A DNA stretch of 64,000 nucleotides from positions 1,116,001-1,180,000 of the forward strand of contig NZ_BBZB01000002.1 of assembly GCF_001269985.1 (NCBI RefSeq), written 5' to 3'. A program made the translations under genes and the position numbers. The stretch is from Pseudoalteromonas sp. '520P1 No. 423'. Its GTDB lineage: Bacteria > Pseudomonadota > Gammaproteobacteria > Enterobacterales > Alteromonadaceae. The notes below the pieces were generated by a model, which was not told the DNA's origin, ran no database searches, and was given only the letters and a program-made list of their open reading frames with translations. Of the stretch, positions 28,467 through 37,432 are shown piece after piece. Every line of letters starts with the position of its first letter. Positions within the stretch are counted from its first letter, which is position 1.

Positions 28467-29125
28467 ATGAAAGGACAGTTGCTTTTATTTAATTTTGTTC
28501 TACAAGTGTACTTGCCGACTTCACTTATGTTACAGGTAATTTGCAACTCCATGATTGCTTGCTGCATGGCTCAAGTGCGACATCAACATTGGAAGCAGGT
28601 CATACATTTGATAATGCTTTAGGTGGTTTAACTATTCTAACTGAGTTTGATGCAATTCAAACGGGTGAACTCAAAAAGACTGAGGAAGGTGATTCATTAG
28701 CAAGCTCACCATATATCACTTTAGACATGGAACAGTATATAAATGTAAATGATAATCTTTCGGTTGCTTTTGGTTATCATCACTTATTGCATGATGGCAA
28801 TGCATTACAGTATCGCCCTTTAGCAGAAATAGGTTATAACTTTAATTCAGGTATATCTATTAGCAATAGAACATGAGCAAGGATAGATGCTACAGATACT
28901 GATAATAAAACAGGTTATCGATTAGATAAGAGAGTGAGTTATACTGGCAAAGAATCAAAGTTTTCATTTAGTTATAACAATGTATTTTTTACCCATAGCG
29001 ATACCATGGACCACGAACTGAGAGTTACTTGGACAAGATCTGGTTTTCAACCTTATTTAGAATTTAGAAATCAAGCTGATGATACAAATAATGCTATCGT
29101 CATTGGAGCAAGCTACGGATTTTAA
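28467..29125 (+). pseudogene. KdgM-like outer-membrane porin gene, frameshifted and with an internal stop
   Basis: ATG 28467 starts a signal peptide (MKGQLLLFNF). Its remainder (STSVLADFTYVTGN) continues in another frame from about 28495. The barrel then runs to a TGA at 28874-28876 and on in the same frame to a terminal aromatic (VIGASYGF). Alternating beta strands, about 200 mature residues and the YITLDMEQYINVNDNLSVAF region suggest an oligogalacturonate-porin-like (KdgM) barrel. R-T-stop-A-R fits CGA to TGA. Non-functional as written. Confidence 0.65.
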
Positions 29126-29137
29126 TTTGTTTGAAAG

Positions 29138-29530
29138 TTATGGATATGTTTTATGCTGTGGTAATTCATCATGAATAGCACACCAAGTTGGCCGTGATTG
29201 TGTCCATATATGCATTCTTAATGGTGGAATATAACCGTGATCTAGTACACCTAGTGGTATTGCAATCGTATCTGGATACTCTAATGATTCAAACCAAAGC
29301 GGTGAACCACAATGACTACAAAAACATCTTTGTCCCCTACCCGAGTTGAATTTTGATACACAATTATTTGCACTACAGATCACCACATCAGCGGATTGTG
29401 CCATAGCCCAAGCCGCTGGCGATGTTCCTGAGAACTTTCGACAATTATCACAGTGGCAATATCGCCCTGAATGTAAGTTACCATTTATTGTAAAAGTGAC
29501 TTCTTTACACAAACAAGATCCATGTATCAT
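29138..29530 (-). CDS. GFA / CENP-V family zinc protein
   Basis: 130 aa. The fold of glutathione-dependent formaldehyde-activating-type proteins is shown by the cysteine pattern CLCKEV, CHCDNCRKFSG and CSHCGSP, which bind two zinc ions. Many members have no proven enzymatic role. It is a single gene tail-to-tail with the broken porin gene. Its start is directly preceded by purine-rich sequence (AGAGGTCAAAT). Confidence 0.85.
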   Translation of the reverse strand: MIHGSCLCKEVTFTINGNLHSGRYCHCDNCRKFSGTSPAAWAMAQSADVVICSANNCVSKFNSGRGQRCFCSHCGSPLWFESLEYPDTIAIPLGVLDHGYIPPLRMHIWTQSRPTWCAIHDELPQHKTYP

Positions 29531-29671
29531 ATTTGACCTCTACAGCTTTGTGTTATTAATGATTTATATTCTATGGATGAATAGGCATTTTATATACACA
29601 TTATAAAGATCAGTATAGATCTATTTAATTAATTTTTTCTTTAAATTTATACTTTTAAAAGATTATTGTTT

Positions 29672-30676
29672 TTATTTCCTTGAATTAGAACATACTCCTT
29701 GCAACCAAGTATCTACTTGTTGCTGAAACATATTCAACCAAGCCACAGCAGCTTGGGCTTCTGTTAGTCTATCTACTACAACTAAAGCCGAAGCTTCAGA
29801 GATCATTTTAGAGTTTAGATTTATATTTTTAAGTAAATCAAAAGCGAATTGATTATATGTTGCTAAACCAGGCCAAGCAGCTTTTTTTAACCATGCATTT
29901 TTTTTATTGCCACAATCTTTCACATGCTTTGTGTTTAATCCCTATTCAGGCACAGTTTCACATTCAGGTGAAAATTCAGGTGAAAATTCAGGAAACTCAA
30001 TAAACTTCCCTTTTAAACGAGTATCTGTCCAGTTTGGTGACCAGTTTAATAACAAAATAGGGTTCATCATTTTTGCTGAAGTTTTTAGCTGTGAAATAAG
30101 TGCTTTATCATCTGGTAATTCTTTAATTACGAAGTTTAAGTTTAACGCTCTTATGATATCGGCATCGTTATAAAGCCAAGGCCCTGAGTTATAAACCCCT
30201 TTTTTATTTGAACCTGCTTGACTGAATATTTCAGCGCATTCATTTAATGCTTGCCACTGGGGTAACCCAGGACACAGGTTTTATACATATTGAGGATACC
30301 ACCACTCTTCTCTTACTTTTGCGTCATGACTTCCCATATCTAAAATATGTTGTTTTGCAACATATTCATTAAATACTTCGCCCATAGAAGGTTCCCACAC
30401 TTCTATTTGCATATGGATTAGGCCTCTTTTTAAAGCACCCCATTGATTTTTAACTTTAATATCTTGATAAGACACGTCAAAACCTAGGTTTTCGTAGAGT
30501 TGACCAATTGATTTAGACAATACCCGTTGACTCGCCCAATTATTAAGTGGGATCACAATTTTATTCAGTTGGTTGTTATTTTCTGCATCACTATAAAAAC
30601 TAAATAATAATGTTTGTATAAATATAAGGTTGTAAAATACACAGTTAATTAAATTTATTTGTTTAAACTTAAACAT
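29672..30676 (-). pseudogene. Glycine-betaine/proline ABC transporter binding protein with two in-frame stops
   Basis: One 334-codon frame broken by TAA after WWYPQYV (30281-30283) and by TAG after ETVPE (about 29939-29941). Family features continue through both: signal peptide, IVIPLNNWASQRVLSKSIGQ, VKNQWGALKRGLIHMQIEVWEP, ILLLNWSPNWTDTR and a C-terminal GVCSNSRK. It belongs to the OpuAC-like substrate-binding fold. A 12-base in-frame tandem repeat (29962-29992) duplicates EFSP. No transporter ATPase or permease lies beside it, so it was solitary even before decay. Confidence 0.8.
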
Positions 30677-30723
30677 TTTATCCTTATGTTTTAAGCTAAG
30701 TTTATTACGATGTTTTACTATAT

Positions 30724-30779
30724 ATAATTAAATAATTAAATAATTAAATAATTCAATAATTCAATAATTCAATAATTCA
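30724..30779. repeat. 8-bp tandem repeat, seven units
   Basis: Three units ATAATTAA followed by four units ATAATTCA, without interruption. It lies in the 5' region of the betaine-binding pseudogene (starts at 30676) and after the stop of the GNAT gene. A length-variable promoter spacer is possible. Confidence 0.85.
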
Positions 30780-30855
30780 ATAAAAAAACAAGATGGACTT
30801 TATTACACCCATAATTTTTATATTTCAAATTATTAATGCGAATAAATATAGAAAG

Positions 30856-31344
30856 CTATTTCAATTGAGTGATCATTAAAAAGTCTTGAACATGGGTATG
30901 TTTTTCATAATTAATAAAGCCATTTTTAATATAAGTATTAACTGCTATTGAATTAGATATTTTAACTTCGAGTAAAATGGCATGTATATGTTTAATTTCC
31001 ATAACCTCAGATTTGATAGCCAAAATTAAAGATTGGCTTATATTTAAACCTCTAAATTTTGTAGTAACATACATCTGGATTAAAGTACCTGAACCAATTG
31101 CATCGTGATTGTTATAATCAACAAATGCACACATCCCTATAAGTTGATTTTCGACATAGGCACCCATTACAAATTTATTTGGGTAGTTTTCTTTTATTAT
31201 TTTTTCAAAATGTAACTGAGGATTATTTATAGATTCTTGATAACTGGTTTCAAAAGCTTCAGGGTTATGTTTTAAACTTTCTAATCTTAAAGCACGATAA
31301 AGATGGCTATCGCTTGGGGGGACCTTTTTATAAATTACTTCCAT
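30856..31344 (-). CDS. GNAT-family N-acetyltransferase
   Basis: 162 aa. Typical GNAT layout: N-terminal YRALRLESLKHNPEAFETSYQE, strand-helix with TLIQMYVTTKFRGLNISQSL (the acetyl-CoA loop region) and the C-terminal LLEVKISNSIAVNTYIKNGF motif. The substrate is unknown. It lies 4 bases after the stop of a small membrane protein gene and is probably the last gene of a four-gene unit that begins at 32261. Confidence 0.8.
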   Translation of the reverse strand: MEVIYKKVPPSDSHLYRALRLESLKHNPEAFETSYQESINNPQLHFEKIIKENYPNKFVMGAYVENQLIGMCAFVDYNNHDAIGSGTLIQMYVTTKFRGLNISQSLILAIKSEVMEIKHIHAILLEVKISNSIAVNTYIKNGFINYEKHTHVQDFLMITQLK

Positions 31345-31348
31345 TAGT

Positions 31349-31690
31349 TCACTCTTTTAAGTTACTTACTTTGCCATGTCTTTTTACACTCAATAGTCCT
31401 ATTGAACAAATAATCAGATATAGACCATACAGACTCATTTTTTCGACCCATGTAGATTGAGGCAATGAGCCATAGATTCTCAGATAATCATTAATGACTA
31501 ACATGCCAAAACCAACGATTATTGAAGTTCTCTTGAAGTAAATAATGCCAAAAGATTTAATAGTTGTGATGGAGATGATTAATGAAACTAAAGAAAGGTA
31601 AAAAGCCAATAAAGACAAAGCACCTGGAACTAAGCTAGGCGCTAAGGCTAAAAAAGCTAATACGATTGAAAACCAGCCTATATATATCAT
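31349..31690 (-). CDS. Small membrane protein of unknown function
   Basis: 113 aa with three to four hydrophobic segments (about 5-27, 28-48, 52-70 and 82-104), so it is probably an integral inner-membrane protein; no family was recognised. GGATGA lies 9 bases before the start, 6 bases after the preceding 31-codon ORF. It precedes a GNAT gene by 4 bases. Confidence 0.55.
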   Translation of the reverse strand: MIYIGWFSIVLAFLALAPSLVPGALSLLAFYLSLVSLIISITTIKSFGIIYFKRTSIIVGFGMLVINDYLRIYGSLPQSTWVEKMSLYGLYLIICSIGLLSVKRHGKVSNLKE

Positions 31691-31696
31691 AATTTT

Positions 31697-31792
31697 TCAG
31701 TCATCCTTTAACGATTCAAATTTTATTTTTTTACTTTCAAACCAGGCTTGCATATCTTGTGGCTTTTGCATCAGAGTTTGCATTTTCATCAT
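31697..31792 (-). CDS. Small 31-aa ORF coupled to the upstream membrane gene
   Basis: Starts with ATGATG at 31792, overlapping the stop of the preceding membrane gene (ATGA). It encodes a soluble charged peptide (QDMQAWFESKKIKFESL) and ends 6 bases before the next start. Tight coupling on both sides suggests it is translated, but the function is unknown and it could be a degraded gene end. Confidence 0.4.
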   Translation of the reverse strand: MMKMQTLMQKPQDMQAWFESKKIKFESLKDD

Positions 31793-32261
31793 GGCATCTT
31801 AGCATCTTGCTTTTGTCGCTCAAAAGCTAAAATTATTGGTGTACTGACTGCAAATACAACAAACATAAATTGGTAGTTATATGGCGAAAATAATCCTGAA
31901 AAAAAGGTTATAAATTTATTTTTTTGGCCTTGCTTCATGGTGTGTTGGATAAACCATAATAAACTGGCTGCCATAGTGATAAACCAAACATCTAAATTAA
32001 AGTAGGACCACAATTCAAAAACTGCATTTTGTCCGTTTAAAACAATTAATGATAAAGGATAAAGGATAAAGGATAAAGGATAAAGCAGGTAAGCCAGGTC
32101 AGTATAGCTTTAATATGAGATTGATTACTTGCAATACAATGCCCAACTAGCAGTGGTAAACATTCAAAAACAACCTTAAATGATACTAAAAGATGCTCTA
32201 ATCTTGCCTGCGTACCATTTATTAAAAACCAAATATGCGCTTCTAATAAAATAACTGACAA
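31789..32261 (-). pseudogene. Membrane protein gene put out of frame by a 7-bp repeat tract
   Basis: The first part (32261 to about 32086) reads from MSVILLEAHIWFLINGTQARL to a hydrophobic stretch ending in the repeat; the second part (about 32050 to 31789) continues in another frame as SLIVLNGQNAVFELWSYFNL and a further two helices. Joined, they give one membrane protein of about 155 aa with four or so helices. Five copies of GATAAAG (32051-32085) separate them. Counting codons, 3 or 6 copies would put both halves in one frame, while 5 gives a stop just after the tract. It is either a phase-variable gene in the off state or a simple frameshift. Family unknown. Confidence 0.6.
32051..32085. 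repeat. Heptanucleotide tandem repeat, five copies of GATAAAG
   Basis: Five perfect copies lie inside a coding region. Seven is not a multiple of three, so each gained or lost copy shifts the frame of the surrounding gene. Confidence 0.92.
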
Positions 32262-32546
32262 TAATGGTAAGTACCTTTAAAAGTCTCTTATGAATAACTC
32301 TTTAATTTTTAACACGCTTTATTGCACCATTTACAGTATTGATTGCTAATTTTGTCTTTAATAGAAACTATTTGTCATCTATAGAATGATAAAAGTAACT
32401 GTTTTAATGATGAAAGTCACTTATCACATAAAAACCATGCTTTATTACATTTCATCATTAAATTTGGGTTGTTAATCATTATGTAATAGTCCGATCTATT
32501 AAACTTATTTAATGTGAGCATATCTTTAGTTCTTGAGTTATAAAAT
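32262..32546. other. Non-coding stretch before ABC remnants
   Basis: About 285 AT-rich bases with no recognisable gene. It separates the four-gene minus-strand unit from the plus-strand ABC remnants. The 5' part of the ABC ATPase gene (including Walker A) has been lost here. Confidence 0.45.
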
Positions 32547-33035
32547 ATGCGCACACTTGCAAGATTACAAACAAGCGATTCAGGGCAAATCATCTTTGAT
32601 GGCATTGATATTTTAAAAAAATCAACAGGACATTAGAAAGGTACTTGGCTATTTGCCTCAAGAATTTGGTGTTTATCCAAGCCTGAGTATACCAAGCAAA
32701 TAGAAGAGTTATTAACGCATATTGTGTCAGATATTGAAAACCTTTGTCATCACGTGGTATTAGTTAATAAAGGTTGTGTAATAGATAATGACAATGTGCA
32801 AGGTCTTATTAAACCATTAGATAATAAAGTATGGAGCACATCTGTATTACCTGAAAACACCGATACAGATATTAAAAGCAGGCATGTTTTAAGTAAAACC
32901 TTACGATTCGGTAAACCTACATTTCGAATTTATGCCGAGTCAAAACCGACTCCCGATGCACATCTGGTTGAAGTTAGTTTACTAGACAGATACTTTTTTG
33001 AATTGAACAAAACAGGTGAGCTATGCAATATTTAA
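32547..33035 (+). pseudogene. Remnant of an ABC transporter ATPase (ABC-2 export type)
   Basis: Begins inside the ATPase after Walker A (MRTLARLQTSDSGQIIFDG), stops at a TAG near 32632, continues in another frame as YLPQEFGVYPSLS-like codons (the Q-loop), and then jumps to the C-terminal portion (THIVSDIENLCHHVVLVNKG, from about 32719). The signature motif and Walker B are missing, so an internal deletion of roughly 80-100 codons has occurred. Its stop overlaps the next fragment's ATG (GAGCTATGC). Confidence 0.75.
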
Positions 33036-33322
33036 CACCTTTATATTTTAACGAGTATGACAGGCTCTCCTATTCTTGCGGTAGCAGCATTTTAAATACA
33101 CAATTATATGATGTTTTATTTTGGCTCGACCTATTTGCTAATACAGCCAGCATGAGTCAGTTTGAATCGTCAGGTTCATCACACTGGTTAGAAGGTGTAT
33201 TTGTTAGCCGATCATTTTACATTGCTTTGAGTGCGAGCATAATTTGTTGGTCTTTGTTTGAATATAGCTCTGAACTTGTATCAACTAAAATAAGGCAAAG
33301 AAAGGTAAAAACCAAAAAATAA
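33023..33322 (+). pseudogene. Probable ABC-2 permease fragment
   Basis: 99 codons starting at MQYLTPLYFNEYDR, coupled to the end of the ATPase remnant. It contains one clear hydrophobic segment (SFYIALSASIICWSLF) and no complete permease domain. By position it is the remains of the membrane partner of the ATPase; the sequence itself is not diagnostic. Confidence 0.4.
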
Positions 33323-33384
33323 AATTAAAAATTTATTTACAGATAAAAGCACCTAATAAATTTATTTACAGCCTGACGACCCCA

Positions 33385-33609
33385 ATGGTTACTTTATGTA
33401 AACCCCCTTTACAGCAGTTATTGAACAGTAAACTAACTTTATTAATACTCTTATCTTGGGTTATTTTAATTTTTAATACTGCAGCATTTGGGCTTAACTA
33501 TGCTGAACCTTTTTCTATCTTAAGTAGTAACAGTATAGATGCACTTAACCGTGTATCTTTTGATGTTTTATCTGCGTTAGGTGCTTTTTTGGTAGCGCTT
33601 TGGTTTTAG
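33385..33609 (+). pseudogene. Short membrane-protein remnant
   Basis: 74 codons (MVTLCKPPLQQLLNSKLTLLILLSW) with two hydrophobic stretches and no further recognisable sequence. It is probably the N-terminal piece of a second permease of the lost ABC-2 system, ended by a TAG at 33607. Confidence 0.35.
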
Positions 33610-33642
33610 TAAATAATAACAAGAGAAGGGGCTGTTGATCTT

Positions 33643-33862
33643 TCACATTGGCAGCCAAATCATTGCACACACTAGTACTAGCATACTTTCAAACTGTAAC
33701 TTCAATTTATCATATCTTGTCCCATATCTTGTCCCTTTAGCACGGAAGTGCTTCTGTCTTGCAAATGCATTTTTAACTAACTGCCTATATCTATACAAGC
33801 ACCAATCTATATCACCGTTACCCGTTTTTGAGTTTTGTTCTATTTCATTTTCAAAAAACCGG
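33643..33862 (-). mobile_element. C-terminal remnant of an IS5-type DDE transposase
   Basis: Reading the minus strand gives DWCLYRYRQLVKNAFARQKH, FRAKGTRYGTRYDKLKLQF and ESMLVLVCAMIWLPM-stop, the usual C-terminal region of IS5-family transposases (RYDKL...CAMIWL). GTRYGTRY is a 12-base in-frame duplication. The 5' part of the transposase and the terminal repeats were not found, so the element is dead. Confidence 0.65.
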
Positions 33863-33953
33863 CTCTATAATGATTACCCATTAAATACGTATTGTAGGGC
33901 TCGCTATATATAAAAGAATCGCCCGCAAGCGACCGAGTTTAAAAGAGTCCTAA

Positions 33954-34381
33954 CTAATTTCTGTGAGCTTCTTTTTTATCAAGTTCAACCAATTGGTTTT
34001 GCACATATTTTCGAATTGTACCTTCCGTTGCATTTCCAATTGTTTCAACGAAATAACTCTGAGTCCAAAGTTTACCTCCCCAGGAATAACGTTTTTTGAT
34101 ATCTGGCTATAATTTGAAAAACTCTCTGGCTGAAATACTTTTTATCACCTGCATTATCTGACTTGGTGACATCTTTGGCTCACTTCTTACCATCATATGA
34201 ATATGGTCTTCAGGTATTTCCAATTCGACTATATCTATATCGTAGTCATAGCCATTTTTTTAGTTATAATTTTCATCGCTTCACGGTAAGGCTCAGAAAA
34301 AACTTTACGTCGATACTTAGGTATCCACACAAAGTGATACATTAGTCTGAAGACATGATGAGAATTTCTTTGAAGTTCCAT
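33954..34381 (-). mobile_element. IS200-type TnpA transposase, inactivated
   Basis: Starts MELQRNSHHVFRLMYHFVWI (HUH single-strand transposase of the IS200/IS605 group). One A is missing from an A-run near 34255-34261, shifting the frame. The second frame gives EIPEDHIHMMVRSEPKMSP and SQIMQVIKSISAREFF, then a TAG at 34107-34109, then KKRYSWGGKLWTQSYFVET up to its natural stop at 33954. HIHM and the downstream region holding the catalytic Tyr are recognisable. Two defects make it non-autonomous. Confidence 0.8.
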
Positions 34382-34447
34382 GTAGTGGATACTACAGACT
34401 GATGTAAGCTCAGTCTACACTATCCAGCACGGGGGCAAGCCCCCGGG
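34381..34447. repeat. Hairpins at the IS200-type element end
   Basis: Three stem-loops in a row: TGTAGT/ACTACA (34381-34396), AGACTGA/TCAGTCT (34396-34416) and a GC-rich GGGGGC-AA-GCCCCC (34431-34444). Such subterminal hairpins are the recognition sites of IS200/IS605 transposases and often double as transcription blockers. Confidence 0.6.
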
Positions 34448-34495
34448 GTTTTCGCTACGCTCTGTTAAAGAAATAAATTCCCTCATAGATGTTAA

Positions 34496-35182
34496 TTAAA
34501 TTTTTATGCCTACAAATTTATAGCTTTCACTTTCGGTGTAAATTAACAGGTCAAAATAACTTTTATTGGCTAATGTATAAAACGTGACTATTGCCCTATC
34601 ACTTTGTGTATTAGATATTAAATGATAGCTGCCCCAACTCGTTACTTGAGATGTAAACGAGCGAGATAAAAAGCTGCCATTATCAAAGTTCAACGTAAAT
34701 TGTTCATGTGTTCCATTAAACTCTAATACCCTATCATTAATTTTATATGTTTGATTTAATGTTGAATTTGCAGGTCTTTGGGCTGTTCGGCTTTGATCAA
34801 GTTTGAAGTTAAGTTTTTTTAAAGCATTTATGCAAGTACTACCAGCATCTTGTGTATTTTTACATTGATATTGGTATTGATAGTCATTAAACGAACCTAT
34901 TACTGGGATCCATGTATCTGATGCGCTATCTTTATGAACTGCATCAGTTTTAGAGTTGGAATAAATTGAAATGACTTTAGACAGGTCATATATCGCCTCT
35001 AAGCGAGAATATGCCATGGCAATGGAATCTGAAACAATTAAAGCATTATTACTATTGTTTTTCTCAAGATAGAATCCGTTTGCTATCTTTTTTTAATTTA
35101 TTTCTACAGGGGGGCTTTCTGAGCCACCGCCATATCCAGAACATAAAATGAGAATTGCAGTAAGGCACATACGAAATGGCAT
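34496..35182 (-). pseudogene. Lipoprotein gene with an early in-frame TAA
   Basis: ATG 35182 has AGGAG upstream and begins a lipoprotein signal (LTAILILC, Cys14, then SGYGGGSE). Codon 30 is TAA (35093-35095). The same frame then continues for about 200 codons with no further defect (KKIANGFYLEKNNSN, later KFVGIKI). No domain is recognised. As written only a 29-residue peptide is made; a restart at 35017 would lack an export signal. Confidence 0.65.
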
Positions 35183-35239
35183 AAATAAGCTCCTTTTATT
35201 TTGGAGCTTATTCTAGCGTGATTAAAGAGATTCTTTTAA

Positions 35240-35746
35240 CTAAATTTTCACCTTGTTATTGTTATCTCGACTGCCTCGAATAATATCATCTCCTAGAGCG
35301 ATGTTATCTGACTTAGCCATACGATCGTATAAAACAACATTTACGGTAGCCGCAAGATTCATGCAACCTTGAGTCGGTATATAGATAACATCTTCACACC
35401 AAGACAGTACTTCTTTATTTAATGAACCATCTTCAGGTCCAAAAATGTAAAAAGCACTTTTTGGGTGAGTATAAGCTGTTAAAGGTTTAGCACCCTCAAT
35501 TAGCTCTATTGCCACAGGTGTTGCGCCTAATGGAATTACTTTTTTTAAGTCTTCTGCGCCAATTAAAGGAATATCTTGATGTACTTTTTTTGTATCGGTG
35601 ACAAACTTTTTAGCATGTTCATATCTATTGCCAGTATAAAATACCGAGTTAGCGCCATAACATCCTGCCGCTCTCATCACAGCACCGACATTGCTTGGGC
35701 TTTTAGGGTTAAATAAACCTAAACAAGCGAATCCATCTTTTTTCAT
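35240..35746 (-). CDS. SpoU/TrmH-family RNA 2'-O-methyltransferase
   Basis: 168 aa, the size of a bare SPOUT domain without an N-terminal RNA-binding extension. All three family motifs are present: N-terminal LFNPKSPSNVGAVMRAAGCYGA, FGPEDGSL and NLAATVNVVLYDR. It should methylate a ribose in tRNA or rRNA using S-adenosylmethionine. It is the last gene of the minus-strand group with ycgN and ycgL. Confidence 0.88.
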   Translation of the reverse strand: MKKDGFACLGLFNPKSPSNVGAVMRAAGCYGANSVFYTGNRYEHAKKFVTDTKKVHQDIPLIGAEDLKKVIPLGATPVAIELIEGAKPLTAYTHPKSAFYIFGPEDGSLNKEVLSWCEDVIYIPTQGCMNLAATVNVVLYDRMAKSDNIALGDDIIRGSRDNNNKVKI

Positions 35747-35781
35747 ATAAATCTCTTTTTTATAAATTTCTTATGTTAAAA

Positions 35782-36291
35782 CTAATCACTATCGTGCTTC
35801 GGCCAATCAGATATGTAATCTTCGAAATCTTCTAAAGCAACTTCGTTATCTTTTACAACTTTACCTACCACGCTGATATTGGCATCATGCATCGCTTGTT
35901 TGCTGCCATTATTGAGCAATGGATGCCAACTTGCTAAACCTCTTCCTTCATAAAGCCGTCTATAACTACAACTTTGAGGCATGAAAAATATATCTTTCAC
36001 ATTTTCTTTTGTTAATTGAACGCATGAGGGCACATATTGTGTCCTTTTTTCATATTCAGTACAGTAACAAGATTTTGTATCTAGATATTGGCAAACAATA
36101 TTGGTAAAGATTAACTCCTCTCCTTCTCTGAGAGAGTCAGTCGACTCAAAATCATCTTCATCATCACTATCTATAAAACTATTTAGACAGCACTTTCCAC
36201 AACCATCACAAATCGCTTCCCATTGTTCATTGTTCATTTGCTCAAGGGATTTATGCAGCCAAAATTGAGACTCAATTAAACTTTTATTCAT
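35782..36291 (-). CDS. ycgN: YcgN/UPF0260 cysteine-cluster protein
   Basis: 169 aa. The family cysteine cluster is clear (CDGCGKCC near residue 30, then CQYL and CYCTEYEKR), matching YkgJ-type zinc/iron-cluster proteins. Biochemical function is not established. It lies between ycgL (24-base gap) and the methyltransferase, the usual position next to min genes in gammaproteobacteria. Confidence 0.87.
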   Translation of the reverse strand: MNKSLIESQFWLHKSLEQMNNEQWEAICDGCGKCCLNSFIDSDDEDDFESTDSLREGEELIFTNIVCQYLDTKSCYCTEYEKRTQYVPSCVQLTKENVKDIFFMPQSCSYRRLYEGRGLASWHPLLNNGSKQAMHDANISVVGKVVKDNEVALEDFEDYISDWPKHDSD

Positions 36292-36315
36292 AATAGATTC
36301 TATTAACTATTTAAT

Positions 36316-36603
36316 TTAATTAGTTAAATCGTTCGCCCCATTTTCATTTCTAAATTTTTCTAACAAGTTTACGGTTGGTGGTGGAATTTGTAAGTAATAA
36401 CCTTGCTCAGCTAAGTTTTGTTTTACTTTTTTGATATCTGCGCCCGCTAAATTTTCACGATTACCTATATTGATTAACATAACAAAAACAGGCTTACCAA
36501 AAGTATTTAATAACGATTCTGGTACCTTTGAAAAATCATCTCTCTTTTCAACAAAAAGATATGTGTCAACTTTACGTGTGCTTTTATATATAGCAGATAA
36601 CAT
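36316..36603 (-). CDS. ycgL: YcgL family protein
   Basis: 95 aa, full family length. The N-terminal SAIYKSTRKVDTYLFVEKRDDF and the central GKPVFVMLINI segment are characteristic. It is a small conserved gammaproteobacterial protein of unknown role, divergent from minC with about 110 bases between. Confidence 0.9.
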   Translation of the reverse strand: MLSAIYKSTRKVDTYLFVEKRDDFSKVPESLLNTFGKPVFVMLINIGNRENLAGADIKKVKQNLAEQGYYLQIPPPTVNLLEKFRNENGANDLTN

Positions 36604-36713
36604 TTGGTGCCTATAGAACTTGCTTAACGGTGGCGTGCATTATAACATGTCATAACAAGAAAGTGAGGCGTTTTGCAATCAGAACGCTGATAAAGAATAA
36701 TTAAAAAGCGCCT

Positions 36714-37427
36714 ATGTCGGAACAAATTTTTGAACTTAAAGGGAATCTTTTCACGTTATCTGTTTTAAACTTGTATAAAAATGACTTACAAGCTTTAAGC
36801 AAGCAACTTGATGGGAAAATATCACAAGCACCTAAATTCTTTTATGGTGCTCCCATAGTGATCAATCTAAAGTCTATTTCAGAACAAAAAGTTGACTTTA
36901 ATGACCTCAAACAAATCTTAACTGGATTACAACTTAATCCGGTTGGTGTTTGTAATGGCAGTGATGCGCAAAATATATTAGCTAAAGAAAGTATGTTATC
37001 AGTTTTAAGCTACTCTCAAGATGTCAAACCTCAAGCTAAAGCACCTGCAAATTCAGCGCTCAATACGTCAATTGTTGAAAGAGAAATCTATTTACCTGCT
37101 CAAGTTATTAACTCAACAGTAAGGTCTGGTCAGCAAGTTTATGCTAAAGATCGAGATTTAATTATTTTAGGTGCCGTTAGTCACGGTGCTGAAGTGATAG
37201 CTGATGGGAATATTCATATTTATGGTGCTTTACGAGGCCGCGCAATCGCTGGCGCAAAAGGTAATACGGATGCCGCAATATTTTGTCAAAGGTTAGAGGC
37301 CGAACTTGTATCAATTGATGGCAATTATTGGATCAGTGATTCTCTTCAAGGAGAATTATGGAGCAAGTCAGCAGCTATAAATTACAAAAACAATTCGTTA
37401 GAAATTACAGCATTGGTTAAAGGATAA
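36714..37427 (+). CDS. minC: Septum-site determining protein MinC
   Basis: 237 aa cell-division inhibitor that, with MinD, blocks FtsZ assembly away from mid-cell. The N-terminal FtsZ-interacting domain spans about 1-105. The C-terminal beta-helix (about 130-235) has RSGQQVYAKDRDLIILGAVS and GNIHIYGALRGRAIAGA, the MinD-binding and dimer face. It is first in minCDE, 5 bases before minD. Confidence 0.95.
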   Translation: MSEQIFELKGNLFTLSVLNLYKNDLQALSKQLDGKISQAPKFFYGAPIVINLKSISEQKVDFNDLKQILTGLQLNPVGVCNGSDAQNILAKESMLSVLSYSQDVKPQAKAPANSALNTSIVEREIYLPAQVINSTVRSGQQVYAKDRDLIILGAVSHGAEVIADGNIHIYGALRGRAIAGAKGNTDAAIFCQRLEAELVSIDGNYWISDSLQGELWSKSAAINYKNNSLEITALVKG

Positions 37428-37432
37428 ATATC

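Noticed and set aside
30724..30779. 8-bp repeats as a CRISPR array or replication iterons
   Set aside because: Units are contiguous with no spacers, purely AT-rich, with no Cas genes, Rep gene or DnaA-box pattern nearby.
32417..32605. 62-codon minus-strand ORF
   Set aside because: It runs antisense to recognisable ABC ATPase codons on the plus strand and has no ribosome site or family resemblance.
33635..33913. 92-codon plus-strand ORF as a gene
   Set aside because: The minus strand of the same stretch reads as an IS5-type transposase tail, so the plus-strand ORF is a shadow.
28467..35182. The decay zone as a genomic island or prophage
   Set aside because: No integrase, attachment repeats, tRNA boundary or phage structural genes were found; IS remnants plus pseudogenes explain it.
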